From positions 1 through 53,928 of the forward strand of contig DATHAA010000044.1 in assembly GCA_035296905.1 (NCBI GenBank): a DNA stretch of 53,928 bases. Reading direction: 5' to 3'. Below, in pieces: positions 17,110 through 24,888 of the stretch; position 1 is the first letter of the stretch, and every line of letters starts with the position of its first letter. The notes beneath the pieces are model-generated. The model did not search any database. It saw only the letters and a program-made list of their open reading frames with translations, and was not told the DNA's origin. The position numbers were made by a program, and so were the translations under genes. Source of the DNA: DATEOR01 sp035296905. Its GTDB lineage: Bacteria > Actinomycetota > Thermoleophilia > Gaiellales > Gaiellaceae.

Positions 17110-17339
17110 CCACCCGCAATCGCGGCGACGAGCCTGATCTCTTCGGGGCCTTCGAGCCGCGTGTCCATGCCGTCGTGCTCGCGGACGTCGACGCCGTCCA
17201 CGTAGACGTTCACCAGCTGCCGTAGCTGTCCGCGCTCGTCGAACACGAGGTTGGCGACCGGCAAGGAGCGGAGCGCGGATCCGACGGTGTCCGCTTCGAC
17301 CTCGAAGCGGCGCTGGCCACCGACCTCGGCGGCGAGCAT
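17106..17339 (-). CDS. MoaD/ThiS-like ubiquitin-fold protein with terminal Gly-Gly
   Basis: 77 residues in a beta-grasp pattern. It has FEVEADTVGSALRSLPV, then LRQLVNVYVDGVDVREHDGMDT, then LEGPEEIRLVAAIAGG. The free Gly-Gly end is what MoaD, ThiS and related sulfur carriers or protein modifiers need for adenylation by an E1-like enzyme. No moaE, thiG, thiF or moeB is in the window, so molybdopterin or thiamine roles have no local support. It lies 14 bp after the propeller gene, in one unit with tldD and tldE. Confidence 0.85.
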   Translation of the reverse strand: MLAAEVGGQRRFEVEADTVGSALRSLPVANLVFDERGQLRQLVNVYVDGVDVREHDGMDTRLEGPEEIRLVAAIAGG

Positions 17340-17353
17340 CCCCGGGAGGAGGA

Positions 17354-18421
17354 CTACTGCCAGTCGGCCGCCTCGACCGAGAGGATCGGCGGAAGGTGCG
17401 TCGCGGCCTCGACCCAGCTGTCGCCCCCGTCGGCGCTGGCGAAGACCGAGCCGCTCTGCGTCCCGAAATAGACGCCGCCGTCGTCGAACGACGAGGACTC
17501 GCGGAGCACCGCCACCCAGGCCGGCTCCGGCAGGCCGCCTTCGAGGAGCTCCCAGCTCTGGCCGCCGTCGCGTGTCCGGTAGACGCCCAGCCGCGCGTCG
17601 GGGGTGACACGGTTCTCGGCACCTTCCTCCGGGATGACCAGGGCGGTGTCAGGGTCCGACGGGTCGAGCATGATCGGGAAGCCGAAGCCGCTCGGGAGCC
17701 CATTGCCCTCCAGCCGCTCCCAGTTTCGGCCCTGGTCGTCCGAGCGGTAGACGCCGCAGTGGTTCTGCTGCCAGAGGCGCTCCGGCCGGGCGGGGTGGAG
17801 GAGCAGCTTGTGCACGCACTGTCCGACATCGGGAAACGGGTGGTCGGGGAAGAAGTCCGCCGCCACGCCGGAGTTGGCCGGCTCCCAGGAAACGCCTCCG
17901 TCCTCGGTGCGGAAGGTGCCCGCTGCGGAGATCGCGACGTACATCCGGTTGGGGTCGTCGGGGTCGAGCTGGATGGAGTGGCAGCACATCCCGCCCGCGC
18001 CCGGGTTCCACTTCTCCCGGGAGTCGTGCCCGACGAGGCTCTGGACGGTCTCCCACGTGCGGCCGGAGTCGTCGCTCCGGAAGAGGACCCCCGGTGCGCC
18101 ACCGAGCCAGAGTCGGCCGTCCTCGCCCTCGCGCCCGGGCCGGATGTGCCAGGTCTTCTCGAGGGTGAGACCTGAGTCCTCGGGAAGGCCTAGCTCCTCG
18201 GCGCGCGTCCACGTCTCGCCGCGGTCTTCGGAGCGGTGCACCGTGGCGCCGTAGACGAAGCTGTTCGTCGCCGCGTAGACCGAGCCGTCGCGTGGGTCGG
18301 GAACGGCGTGGAAGACCTCCCACCCCTGCAGCAGCGGGCCGGAGACTTCCCACTCGCGGCGGTCGTCGTCGGAGGACAGGACGAAGAGGCCCTTTCGCGT
18401 ACCGACGAGGAGTGCGGGCAC
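17354..18421 (-). CDS. BNR/Asp-box beta-propeller protein (sialidase-like fold)
   Basis: 355 residues without a signal peptide, so probably cytoplasmic. Six Asp-box repeats are visible: SEDRGETW, SDDSGRTW, TEDGGVSW, SDDQGRNW, TRDGGQSW and SADGGDSW, one per propeller blade. The first blade begins LLVGTRKGLFVLSSDD. Secreted sialidases share the fold, but the sialidase catalytic Arg triad and an RIP motif are not evident, so hydrolase activity is doubtful. Two adjacent cysteines (GGMCCHSIQLDP) and HNHCGVYRSDD-like His/Cys residues may bind metal. The GTG start overlaps the tldE stop by 1 bp, and the MoaD-like gene follows. Confidence 0.85.
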   Translation of the reverse strand: MPALLVGTRKGLFVLSSDDDRREWEVSGPLLQGWEVFHAVPDPRDGSVYAATNSFVYGATVHRSEDRGETWTRAEELGLPEDSGLTLEKTWHIRPGREGEDGRLWLGGAPGVLFRSDDSGRTWETVQSLVGHDSREKWNPGAGGMCCHSIQLDPDDPNRMYVAISAAGTFRTEDGGVSWEPANSGVAADFFPDHPFPDVGQCVHKLLLHPARPERLWQQNHCGVYRSDDQGRNWERLEGNGLPSGFGFPIMLDPSDPDTALVIPEEGAENRVTPDARLGVYRTRDGGQSWELLEGGLPEPAWVAVLRESSSFDDGGVYFGTQSGSVFASADGGDSWVEAATHLPPILSVEAADWQ

Positions 18422-19791
18422 TAGAGGCCGGGCCCCGATCCCGTTCCGACGATCGTGAACGCGCTCGTGGCGATGGCCGGCACCCGCGTCCCGAAGGGGT
18501 AGCGCTCGTCGTAGTAATCGCTCCGGTTCACGAGCACGACCTCGTCGGAGAGGCCGAGAATCCCCTCGACGAGCTTCGGAAATGACGTGGTGAAGCGGAG
18601 GTTCACGAGCGGCTTCGTCACCTTACCGTCCTCGATCTTGAAGGTGCCGTCGCGCGTCATGCCGGTGATGATTCCTTCGCGCGGGTCGACGACGCCGAGG
18701 TAGTGGAGCCGGGTGACGTAGATGCCGTCGCCCACCTGCTCGGGCAGCTCGGCGGTCGGGATGTCGCCGGCGCGCACTGAGAGGTTGAGCGGCAGCGGGC
18801 CGAATCCCTGGGCGGGCGCAGGCAGAGCGTGGCCGGTAGACTCGCGGCCGTCGTCGGCGCGCTTTGCGGTGCGGCGGTCCCAGACGACGTCCTTCGCGAC
18901 GCCGTCCTCGACGATCGTGACGCGCTGCTTGGGCACGCCCTCGAGATCGAACGCCTTGGGCATGCCCTCGGGGTCGAGACCGTCGTCGATCAGCGTGAAG
19001 CTGTCGTGGAAGAGCTTCTCCCCGAGCCGCCCGCTCAGGTAGCTCCGGCCCTCGAGGCAGGACAGGGCACTGAGAGAGCTGAAGCCGAAGTACCAGAGGA
19101 GCTCGGAGAAGGCATAGGGCTCGAGGATGGCGGCGTGCGTGCCGGCCTCGATCTCGGTCGCGCCGCGCGTCCTGGCCGCTTTCTCGGCTGCTTCCCGCGC
19201 GCAGCCCGCCGGGTCGAGGTCCGCCGCTTTCCAGGACGTCGCCTCTGCGTAGCCGGACGAGTCGTCCGAGGCCGCGATGGCGAGGACGCTCGCGTCGGTC
19301 ATGTTCTGGCTGACCGCATGGCCGGTGCTCGAGGCCACCGCCGTCTCGGTCACGCCGCTCGTGAAGTACCCGTAGAGACCGTACTCGGGCGCGGCCTCGA
19401 TCGCCTGCGCGGCGAACCCGGCCTGTTCCTCAGGAGTCAGCACGGCGGTCTCGTCGTCGTAGCCGGTCACGTCGGGGACGGGGGCCGGGGGCTGCAACCC
19501 CCCGTACCCGGGATCCGCGGGCGCGCTGTCGGCCGCCTCGGCGGCGCGCCTTGCCATCTCCCGCAGACCCTCGTCGTCCGTTCGGTTCGTGACGGCGCAG
19601 CCGACCTTCCCGTCGCGGACGACCCGGAGGGTGATCGACTCGTCGCTGATCAGCGTCGGCTGATGGACCTCGGAGCCGGCGAAGCGGGCGAACCCCGACT
19701 CCTCGACCTGGACGACCGCATCCGCCTCGTCCGCCTTGGCGGCCCTCCAGGCGCGGTCGGCGAGCTCGAGCGCTCGGCCGTCAGACGTCAC
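18421..19791 (-). CDS. pmbA: TldE/PmbA-family metalloprotease subunit
   Basis: 456 residues from GTG 19791, which lies inside the end of tldD (11-bp overlap); a longer form from 19845 would overlap tldD further. The protein has the PmbA/TldE domain order, with ESITLRVVRDGKVGCAVTNR near the start, IEAGTHAAILEPYAFSELLWYFG in the middle and GIITGMTRDGTFKIEDGKVTKPLVNLRF near the end. TldE forms a heterodimer with TldD and lacks the HExxxH zinc site, as here. Known TldD/E pairs process microcin B17 precursor and degrade CcdA; the substrate here is unknown. Confidence 0.92.
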   Translation of the reverse strand: MTSDGRALELADRAWRAAKADEADAVVQVEESGFARFAGSEVHQPTLISDESITLRVVRDGKVGCAVTNRTDDEGLREMARRAAEAADSAPADPGYGGLQPPAPVPDVTGYDDETAVLTPEEQAGFAAQAIEAAPEYGLYGYFTSGVTETAVASSTGHAVSQNMTDASVLAIAASDDSSGYAEATSWKAADLDPAGCAREAAEKAARTRGATEIEAGTHAAILEPYAFSELLWYFGFSSLSALSCLEGRSYLSGRLGEKLFHDSFTLIDDGLDPEGMPKAFDLEGVPKQRVTIVEDGVAKDVVWDRRTAKRADDGRESTGHALPAPAQGFGPLPLNLSVRAGDIPTAELPEQVGDGIYVTRLHYLGVVDPREGIITGMTRDGTFKIEDGKVTKPLVNLRFTTSFPKLVEGILGLSDEVVLVNRSDYYDERYPFGTRVPAIATSAFTIVGTGSGPGL

Positions 19792-21226
19792 GGACGCCAA
19801 CCTGGACGTTGCGGAAGCGGGCGGGGGAGGTGCCGTGGGACACATGCGCGTGCTGGCCCGGCTGGCCCTTGCCGCAGTTCGTCAATCCGTAGAGCTGCCA
19901 ATCGCCGGCGCCCCCGACCGCGTCGAGGCCGGACCAGAAGATCGGCGTCGTGCCCATGTAGGTCGCGTCGCGCAGCATGCGCCCGAGCTTGCCGCTCTTG
20001 ATCTCCCACGCGATCTGCGTCCCGAACTGGAAGTTGAGCCGCTTGTCGTCGATCGACCAGCTCTTGTTCGTGCACATGAAGATGCCGTCGTCGACGTCGG
20101 CGAGCAGGTCGTCGCGGGACCCTTCACCCGGCTCCAGGTGCAGGTTCGTCATGCGGACGAGCGGCATTCGGCTCCAGCCGTCGGCGCGCATCGAGCCGCC
20201 GTTCCCCGCTCCGATCATGCGCGCGGTCTCGCGCGAGGAGAGGAAGCCGTTCAGGACTCCCGCCTGGACCACCGGCTGCCGTCCTGCGGGCACGCCCTCG
20301 TCGTCGTAGGCGAACGTGCCGAGCCCGCCGGCCGTCGTCGAGTCCGCGGTGATGTTCATCAGGTCGGAGCCGTAGCGGAGGCTGCCGAGGTCTCCAGGCT
20401 TGAGAAAGCTCGTGCCCGCGTAGGCCGCCTCGGTCCCGTAGACGCGGTCGAGCTCGGTCGGATGGCCCACCGACTCATGCACCTGCAGCACCATCTGCTC
20501 GCTGTCGAGGACGACCGTGGTCACGCCCGACGGGCACGGGTCGGCGCGTAGGAGGGCGGCAGCCTCCTCGCCGACCCGCGGGGCGTTTCCCGGCAAGTCG
20601 AGTCCCTCGACGTACTCCCAGCCCGACTGGGAGCTCGAGCCGCCGTGGGCGCTCGGGTAGCTGCGGATCTGAACCTTCCCGTCGCGGATGGCGAGCGCGT
20701 CGATTCCGCCTCCGCACTCCACGAACACCTGGTACACGTCGGCGCCCTCGGAGGACTGGAACGCCCGCTCCTCGCGCTGGGCGCGAAGCGTCGCCTCCGT
20801 GATCTTCACGTCAGCGTGCTGCATCGCCCCTTCGGCCCGGAGGCAGAGCCCGACCTTCTCGGAGAGCGGGACGTCCACCGGGTCGCGCTCGGCCGGAGTT
20901 CGGTACTCGCCCTTTTCGGCCGGGGCGGGAGCGAGCTCGACCTGGCGCCTCCCGGCCCGGCCCGCACTCGCGCGGGCGAATGCGACTGCGCGTTCGGCGG
21001 CAGCCCGTGCTCCTTCCTCGGTCAGCCGGCGGTCGCACGCGAATCCCCAGGCGCCGTCGACGAGGACGCGGACGCCGACGCCCTCGGTCTCACCGTCCGA
21101 GACCGACTCGACCTCGCCGTTCTTCGTCGCCACATGCTGGGCCCGGCGCGTCACCGCGCGCGCGTCGACGTAGCCGGCCCCGCCGGCCGTCGCCGCGTCG
21201 ATCGCCTCTCCACAAAGTTCGCGCAC
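19781..21226 (-). CDS. tldD: TldD-family metalloprotease catalytic subunit
   Basis: 481 residues from GTG 21226, chosen because the longer in-frame form to 21331 would run through the tRNA-Leu gene and its terminator. The zinc motif HESVGHPTELDRV follows TVVLDSEQMVLQV, and the fourth ligand region is TNCGKGQPGQHAHVSHG near the C-terminus. Both are diagnostic of the catalytic TldD subunit. It opens a four-gene unit, tldD-tldE-propeller-MoaD-like, with overlaps or a 14-bp gap at each junction. Confidence 0.94.
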   Translation of the reverse strand: MRELCGEAIDAATAGGAGYVDARAVTRRAQHVATKNGEVESVSDGETEGVGVRVLVDGAWGFACDRRLTEEGARAAAERAVAFARASAGRAGRRQVELAPAPAEKGEYRTPAERDPVDVPLSEKVGLCLRAEGAMQHADVKITEATLRAQREERAFQSSEGADVYQVFVECGGGIDALAIRDGKVQIRSYPSAHGGSSSQSGWEYVEGLDLPGNAPRVGEEAAALLRADPCPSGVTTVVLDSEQMVLQVHESVGHPTELDRVYGTEAAYAGTSFLKPGDLGSLRYGSDLMNITADSTTAGGLGTFAYDDEGVPAGRQPVVQAGVLNGFLSSRETARMIGAGNGGSMRADGWSRMPLVRMTNLHLEPGEGSRDDLLADVDDGIFMCTNKSWSIDDKRLNFQFGTQIAWEIKSGKLGRMLRDATYMGTTPIFWSGLDAVGGAGDWQLYGLTNCGKGQPGQHAHVSHGTSPARFRNVQVGVRDV

Positions 21227-21260
21227 GAGCCGCGCGTACCTTAGCGCTGGGAGAAGAACG

Positions 21261-21285
21261 AAGGCACCCCTCTTCGGGGTGCCTT
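21261..21285 (-). terminator. Hairpin terminator next to tRNA-Leu
   Basis: A perfect 10-bp stem, AAGGCACCCC (21261-21270) and GGGGTGCCTT (21276-21285), with a 5-nt loop. Flanking A and T residues allow termination in either direction. It should end tRNA-Leu transcription before tldD. Confidence 0.8.
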
Positions 21286-21288
21286 TCA

Positions 21289-21374
<86 letters not shown>

Positions 21375-21414
21375 GCGAAGCGCATTGTAGCCACGGACGG
21401 ATCGCACCCCCAGT

Positions 21415-21461
21415 TTGACGCCGTCCGAAAGCGGCGCTACCGTAATGCGAACAGACGTTCG
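21415..21461 (+). promoter_or_regulatory. lexA promoter with a perfect SOS box
   Basis: TTGACG (21415-21420), a 17-bp spacer, and TACCGT (21438-21443). The LexA box CGAACAGACGTTCG (21448-21461) matches CGAAC-N4-GTTCG in every fixed position and overlaps the expected transcription start. LexA should therefore repress itself. Confidence 0.9.
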
Positions 21462-21476
21462 ACCAGGGAGCCGAGC

Positions 21477-22118
21477 ATGCTGAGCAAGCGCCAGCAGGAG
21501 ATCTACGACTTCGTCGTCAGCTACGCCGCCAAGCAGGGGTATCCACCGACCGTGCGCGAGATCGGCGAGGAGGTAGGTCTTGCCTCGCCCTCGACGGTGC
21601 ACGCGCATCTCGCGAATCTCGAGCGCGCCGGGATGCTGCGTCGCGACCCGACCAAGCCTCGCGCTCTCGAGGTCGTCGGCCGCGAGCGCGCCACGGGCGG
21701 CCCGCGCCCCATGCGCACCGCTACGCCCGACCCACGACGCCTACCGCTCGTCGGCGACATCGCCGCAGGCGGCCCGCTCCTCGCGGAGGAGAACATCGAG
21801 GACTACCTCGCGGTGCCGGAGCCGCTGACCGCGGGAGGGGACGAGTTCCTCCTCCGCGTCAAGGGCGAGAGCATGATCGACGCCGGCATTCTCGACGGCG
21901 ACTACGTCGTCGTGCAGAAGCAGCAGACGGCTCGCGACGGGGACATCGTCGTCGCGCTCGCAGGTGAGGACGAAGCCGCGGACGAGGCGACCGTGAAGCG
22001 CTTCTTCCGGGAGAACGGCCGCATCCGGCTGCAGCCCGAGAACGAGATCCTCGAGCCGCTCTATCCGACCCACGTCCAGATCCTCGGCAAGGTGATCGGG
22101 GTTTTCAGGCGGGTCTGA
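21477..22118 (+). CDS. lexA: LexA repressor
   Basis: 213 residues. The N-terminal winged HTH reads LSKRQQEIYDFVVSYAAKQGYPPTVREIGEEVGLASPSTVHAHLANLERAG. The self-cleavage site is the Ala-Gly in GDIAAGGPLL, the catalytic Ser is in KGESMIDAGILDGDYVVV, and the Lys is in DEATVKRFF. It represses the SOS regulon until RecA-stimulated cleavage. ATG 21477 lies downstream of the SOS box; the in-frame ORF extending back to 21279 crosses the tRNA and is spurious. Its stop overlaps the zinc-ribbon gene start (TGATG). Confidence 0.97.
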   Translation: MLSKRQQEIYDFVVSYAAKQGYPPTVREIGEEVGLASPSTVHAHLANLERAGMLRRDPTKPRALEVVGRERATGGPRPMRTATPDPRRLPLVGDIAAGGPLLAEENIEDYLAVPEPLTAGGDEFLLRVKGESMIDAGILDGDYVVVQKQQTARDGDIVVALAGEDEAADEATVKRFFRENGRIRLQPENEILEPLYPTHVQILGKVIGVFRRV

Positions 22119-22312
22119 TGACTGAGATCGTGGCCCTCAACCGCACGCTCGACCAGGAGCTCCTGGCGCTCATGCGCGGCGCGAGCCTCGAGTGTCCAGT
22201 TTGCGGCGAGTTCGTCCTCCACACGGGTGGGGCGATCCTCTGCCCGCAGTGCGGGACGCGCTTCGAGGCCGGAGAGGAATCGAAGCTACAATTGACCGTG
22301 CAGGCCGGGTGA
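22118..22312 (+). CDS. Small zinc-ribbon protein, 64 aa
   Basis: Two CxxC knuckles, LECPVCGEFVLH and LCPQCGTRFEAG, separated by 16 residues, form a zinc ribbon after a short helix (IVALNRTLDQELLALMRG). Such proteins bind nucleic acid or protein partners; no specific function is recognised. The start overlaps the lexA stop, so it is probably cotranscribed and SOS-induced. Its last codons hold the -10 box and the 5' end of the RNase P RNA gene. Confidence 0.75.
   Translation: MTEIVALNRTLDQELLALMRGASLECPVCGEFVLHTGGAILCPQCGTRFEAGEESKLQLTVQAG
22262..22292 (+). promoter_or_regulatory. Putative rnpB promoter inside the zinc-ribbon gene
   Basis: TACAAT (22287-22292) is a near-consensus -10 box 7 nt before the expected 5' end of RNase P RNA. 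The -35 region is weak (TTCGAG at 22262-22267). The element overlaps coding sequence of the preceding gene. Confidence 0.55.
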
Positions 22313-22664
22313 CCGCGGGCCGGGCCGCTTCGGCGGGTCGGCGCGAGGAAAGTCCGGACACCGCAGGGCAGGACGCTGGGGAAATCCCAGGCGGCGAAAG
22401 CCGACGGAAAGTGGCACAGAAAGGAGACCGCCAGCGGCGAACGTTTCTCTCCGGAGACGCCGTAGGCAAGGGTGAAAGGGTGGGGTAAGAGCCCACCAGC
22501 GTCGTGGTGACACGACGGCTAGCCAAACCCCGTCCGGTGCAAGGCGAACAGGCTCCGCTTCAGGCGGCCCGCCGAGGAGCCGGGTGCGCTGCTCGAGCCA
22601 CCGGGGAACCGGTGGCCTAGATGGATGGTCACCCTCGACAGAATCCGGCTTACAGGCCTGCTAC
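22299..22664 (+). ncRNA. rnpB: RNase P RNA, bacterial class A
   Basis: About 366 nt. Universal blocks are present: GAGGAAAGTCCGGAC near the 5' end (from 22347), the matching ACAGAATCCGGCTTACAGGC at the 3' end, and the AGAAAGGAGACCG/GGTAAGAGCCCACC core. P1 pairs GCAGGCC (22300-22306) with GGCCTGC (22655-22661). Ends are set from this helix and are approximate by a few bases. Confidence 0.95.
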
Positions 22665-22698
22665 TCCGAAGCCCCGCTCAATGTGGGGCTTCGGAATT
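22665..22698 (+). terminator. rnpB terminator
   Basis: A perfect 11-bp stem, TCCGAAGCCCC (22665-22675) and GGGGCTTCGGA (22685-22695), with a 9-nt loop, followed by ATTTA. It lies directly after RNase P RNA. Confidence 0.85.
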
Positions 22699-22722
22699 TA
22701 AGGAGGTCCGGCCGGCCGCCGG

Positions 22723-23544
22723 TTGACGGCTCTGCGCCCGATGCGGGCAAGATGCGGCATGCAGATCGGCAAGCCGGGCGAGCCCGTCACGCACCTGAGC
22801 CAGGCGTATCCCGACCGCGTCGAGGTGCGCGGGCGGGATCTCGCCGGCGACCTCATGGGTCGCGTGACCTTCACGGAGTACTTCCACCTCCTCCTCACCG
22901 GCCGCGAGCCGACCGACGACGAGCGCTACTTCCTCGACCTGCTGCTCGTCGCCATCGCCGAGCACGGGATGATGCCGACCAACGTGGCCGCGCGAATGAC
23001 GCTGGCCGCGGACCCCGCGTCGCTCCAGAGCGCGGTCGCCGCGGGGATTCTCGGCGCCGGCCCGGTTGTCCTCGGCACCTCGGAGGAATGCGCCTGGCTG
23101 CTCGCGGAGGCGCAGGCAAAGGTCGAGGCAGGAGCGGAGCTGAAGGCGACTGCGGCCGAGCTTGCCGAGGCAATCAAGGAGAGCGGCGGCAAAATGCCGG
23201 GCTTCGGGCATCCGGTGCACCGGCCGCTGGATCCGCGTGCCGAGCGCATCCTCGAGCTCGCCGACGAGCGTGGCGCGAGCGGGCCGCACGTCGCCCTCGC
23301 GCGCGCCTTCCGCGACGCGGTCGCCGAGGCTTGGGGGAAGCCGCTGACGTTGAACGTTGCGATGCCGATCGCGGCCGTGCTGCTCGACCTGGGGTTTTCG
23401 GCGGCGATTGTGAAGGCGATTCCCATCCTGGCGCGTACCGCCGGCCTTCTCGCCCACCTCGCAGAGGAACAGGAGAACCCAATCGGCTTCCTCCTTGCCG
23501 GCGCCGCAGAGGACGCTGTGACGTACGAGCCTCCGGTGGAGTGA
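22723..23544 (+). CDS. Citrate-synthase-fold protein (short; citryl-CoA lyase-like)
   Basis: 273 residues at most, against about 370-430 for citrate synthase. Conserved parts are DLAGDLMGRVTFTEYFHLLLTGREPTDDE near the start and the catalytic-region GGKMPGFGHPVHRPLDPRAERIL, where the His of GHPVH corresponds to the active-site His. The C-terminal lobe is abbreviated, as in stand-alone citryl-CoA lyase-like proteins. The start is uncertain: TTG 22723 lies 16 nt after AGGAGG, and ATG 22759 begins at MQIGKPGEPVTHLSQ, where family similarity starts. It overlaps the CoA ligase-like gene, implying a shared acyl-CoA pathway. Confidence 0.82.
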   Translation: MTALRPMRARCGMQIGKPGEPVTHLSQAYPDRVEVRGRDLAGDLMGRVTFTEYFHLLLTGREPTDDERYFLDLLLVAIAEHGMMPTNVAARMTLAADPASLQSAVAAGILGAGPVVLGTSEECAWLLAEAQAKVEAGAELKATAAELAEAIKESGGKMPGFGHPVHRPLDPRAERILELADERGASGPHVALARAFRDAVAEAWGKPLTLNVAMPIAAVLLDLGFSAAIVKAIPILARTAGLLAHLAEEQENPIGFLLAGAAEDAVTYEPPVE

Positions 23545-24845
23545 TGCTCGAGCCGAAGGTCGAGAGCCGCCCCTGGGAAGAGCAGCTCGCCCTCGATGAC
23601 GCGAGCTATCGCACGCAGATCGCGTACCTCTTCGAGCGCTCGGCCTTCTACCGGGACAAGCTCGGCACAGCAGGGGTCTCGAGCCCTGAGGAAGCGGGCG
23701 GCCTCGAAGCCATCGCACGTCTCCCGCTGACCGAGAAGAGCGAGCTGAAAGCGACCGCGTCGAGGGAGAACCCGATCGGGGCGCACCTCTGCGTCGAGCG
23801 CGGCGAGATCGCCCGCATCTACTCCACCAGCGGCACCACGGGCACGCCGAGCTACATCCCCCTCACCGAGGGCGACCTCGACAACTGGATCACCGGTTCG
23901 GCGCGGAGCTATGCGGCGTCCGGTGTCGCGGCGGGCGAGCGGATCGTCTCGACCTACAACGCGGGTCCCTTCGTCGCAGGCGCGGCGCTCGACGCGTTCG
24001 AGCGGATCGGACTCAGTCACATCCCGGTGGGCACCGGGAACACGGAGCGCCTCATGCTCGCGATCGAGCTCCTCGAGCCGGAGAGCGCCGTGCTCACGCC
24101 GTCGTACGCCGCCCACCTCCTCGAGTGGGCCGCCGAGCGCGGCAAGGACCTGCGCGGGTCGAGCGTGCGCCGTGTGCTCGTGGCCGGCGAGCCCGGAGGG
24201 GGAGAACCGGCGTTCCGCGCCAGGCTGGAGGACGGCTGGGACGCAAAGATCACCGAGGCGATGGGCATCGGGGACATCGGCGCGTCGCTCTGGGGCGAAT
24301 GCGAAGAGCAGGACGGGATGCACCTCGGTGCGCGCGGCTTCGTGCACGCAGAGCTGATCGACCCGGAGAGCGGCACGGACATCGCGATCACCGACGGCGG
24401 CAAGGGCGAGCTCGTCCTGAGCCACCTGCAGCACCGCGCGGCGCCGCTCCTTCGCTTCCGGACCCGCGACCACGTCGAGCTTCGGACGAGCCCGTGTCCG
24501 TGTGGACGGACGAGCCCGCGGGTTCGTTGCATCGGGCGCACCGACGACATGCTCATCGTCCGTGGAGTGAACGTCTTCCCCTCAGCCCTCCGCGAGGTCG
24601 TGAACGGCTTTTCGCCGAGGGTGAGCGGACACATTCTCGTCAGGCCCGAGATGCCCGGCGTGAAGCAGGAGCCGCCGCTTCCGGTCGACGTCGAGCTCGC
24701 CGAGGGCACGTCTGCGGACGACGAGCTGGCGCAGGCGATCGGCGAGCGGCTGCGCAGCGTGCTCGTCGTTCGGGCCCGAGTGGAGCTCGTCCCGTGGGGA
24801 AGCCTGCAGCGGAGCGAGTACAAGTCGAAGCTCGTCGAGCGCTGA
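23544..24845 (+). CDS. Phenylacetate-CoA ligase-like (PaaK family) adenylate-forming enzyme
   Basis: 433 residues. The P-loop-like AMP motif is YSTSGTTGTPSYIPLT, the core motif is VLTPSYAAHLLEWA, and the hinge region is GRTDDMLIVRGVNVFPSALREV. A C-terminal Lys lies in SEYKSKLVER. Four cysteines (SPCPCGRTSPRVRC) sit before the hinge, as in PaaK proteins. It should activate a carboxylic acid to its CoA thioester. ATG 23544 overlaps the preceding stop; a longer ORF in this frame runs back through rnpB and is spurious. No other phenylacetate genes are near, so the substrate is open. Confidence 0.88.
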   Translation: MLEPKVESRPWEEQLALDDASYRTQIAYLFERSAFYRDKLGTAGVSSPEEAGGLEAIARLPLTEKSELKATASRENPIGAHLCVERGEIARIYSTSGTTGTPSYIPLTEGDLDNWITGSARSYAASGVAAGERIVSTYNAGPFVAGAALDAFERIGLSHIPVGTGNTERLMLAIELLEPESAVLTPSYAAHLLEWAAERGKDLRGSSVRRVLVAGEPGGGEPAFRARLEDGWDAKITEAMGIGDIGASLWGECEEQDGMHLGARGFVHAELIDPESGTDIAITDGGKGELVLSHLQHRAAPLLRFRTRDHVELRTSPCPCGRTSPRVRCIGRTDDMLIVRGVNVFPSALREVVNGFSPRVSGHILVRPEMPGVKQEPPLPVDVELAEGTSADDELAQAIGERLRSVLVVRARVELVPWGSLQRSEYKSKLVER

Positions 24846-24888
24846 CCGAACGCCCCGATCGACTGACCGGCGTCGGTAGAGTCAGTTC

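Noticed and set aside
17106..17339. MoaD-like gene as part of molybdopterin synthesis
   Set aside because: No moaE, moeB or other mo genes are nearby; the neighbours are tldD/E and a propeller, so a direct assignment would be unsupported.
21261..21285. The hairpin as a riboswitch or attenuator of tldD
   Set aside because: It is a simple stem with a 5-nt loop at the 3' side of tRNA-Leu, fully explained as a tRNA terminator.
22584..23543. Extension of the PaaK-like ORF upstream
   Set aside because: It runs through RNase P RNA and the citrate-synthase-like gene in another frame.
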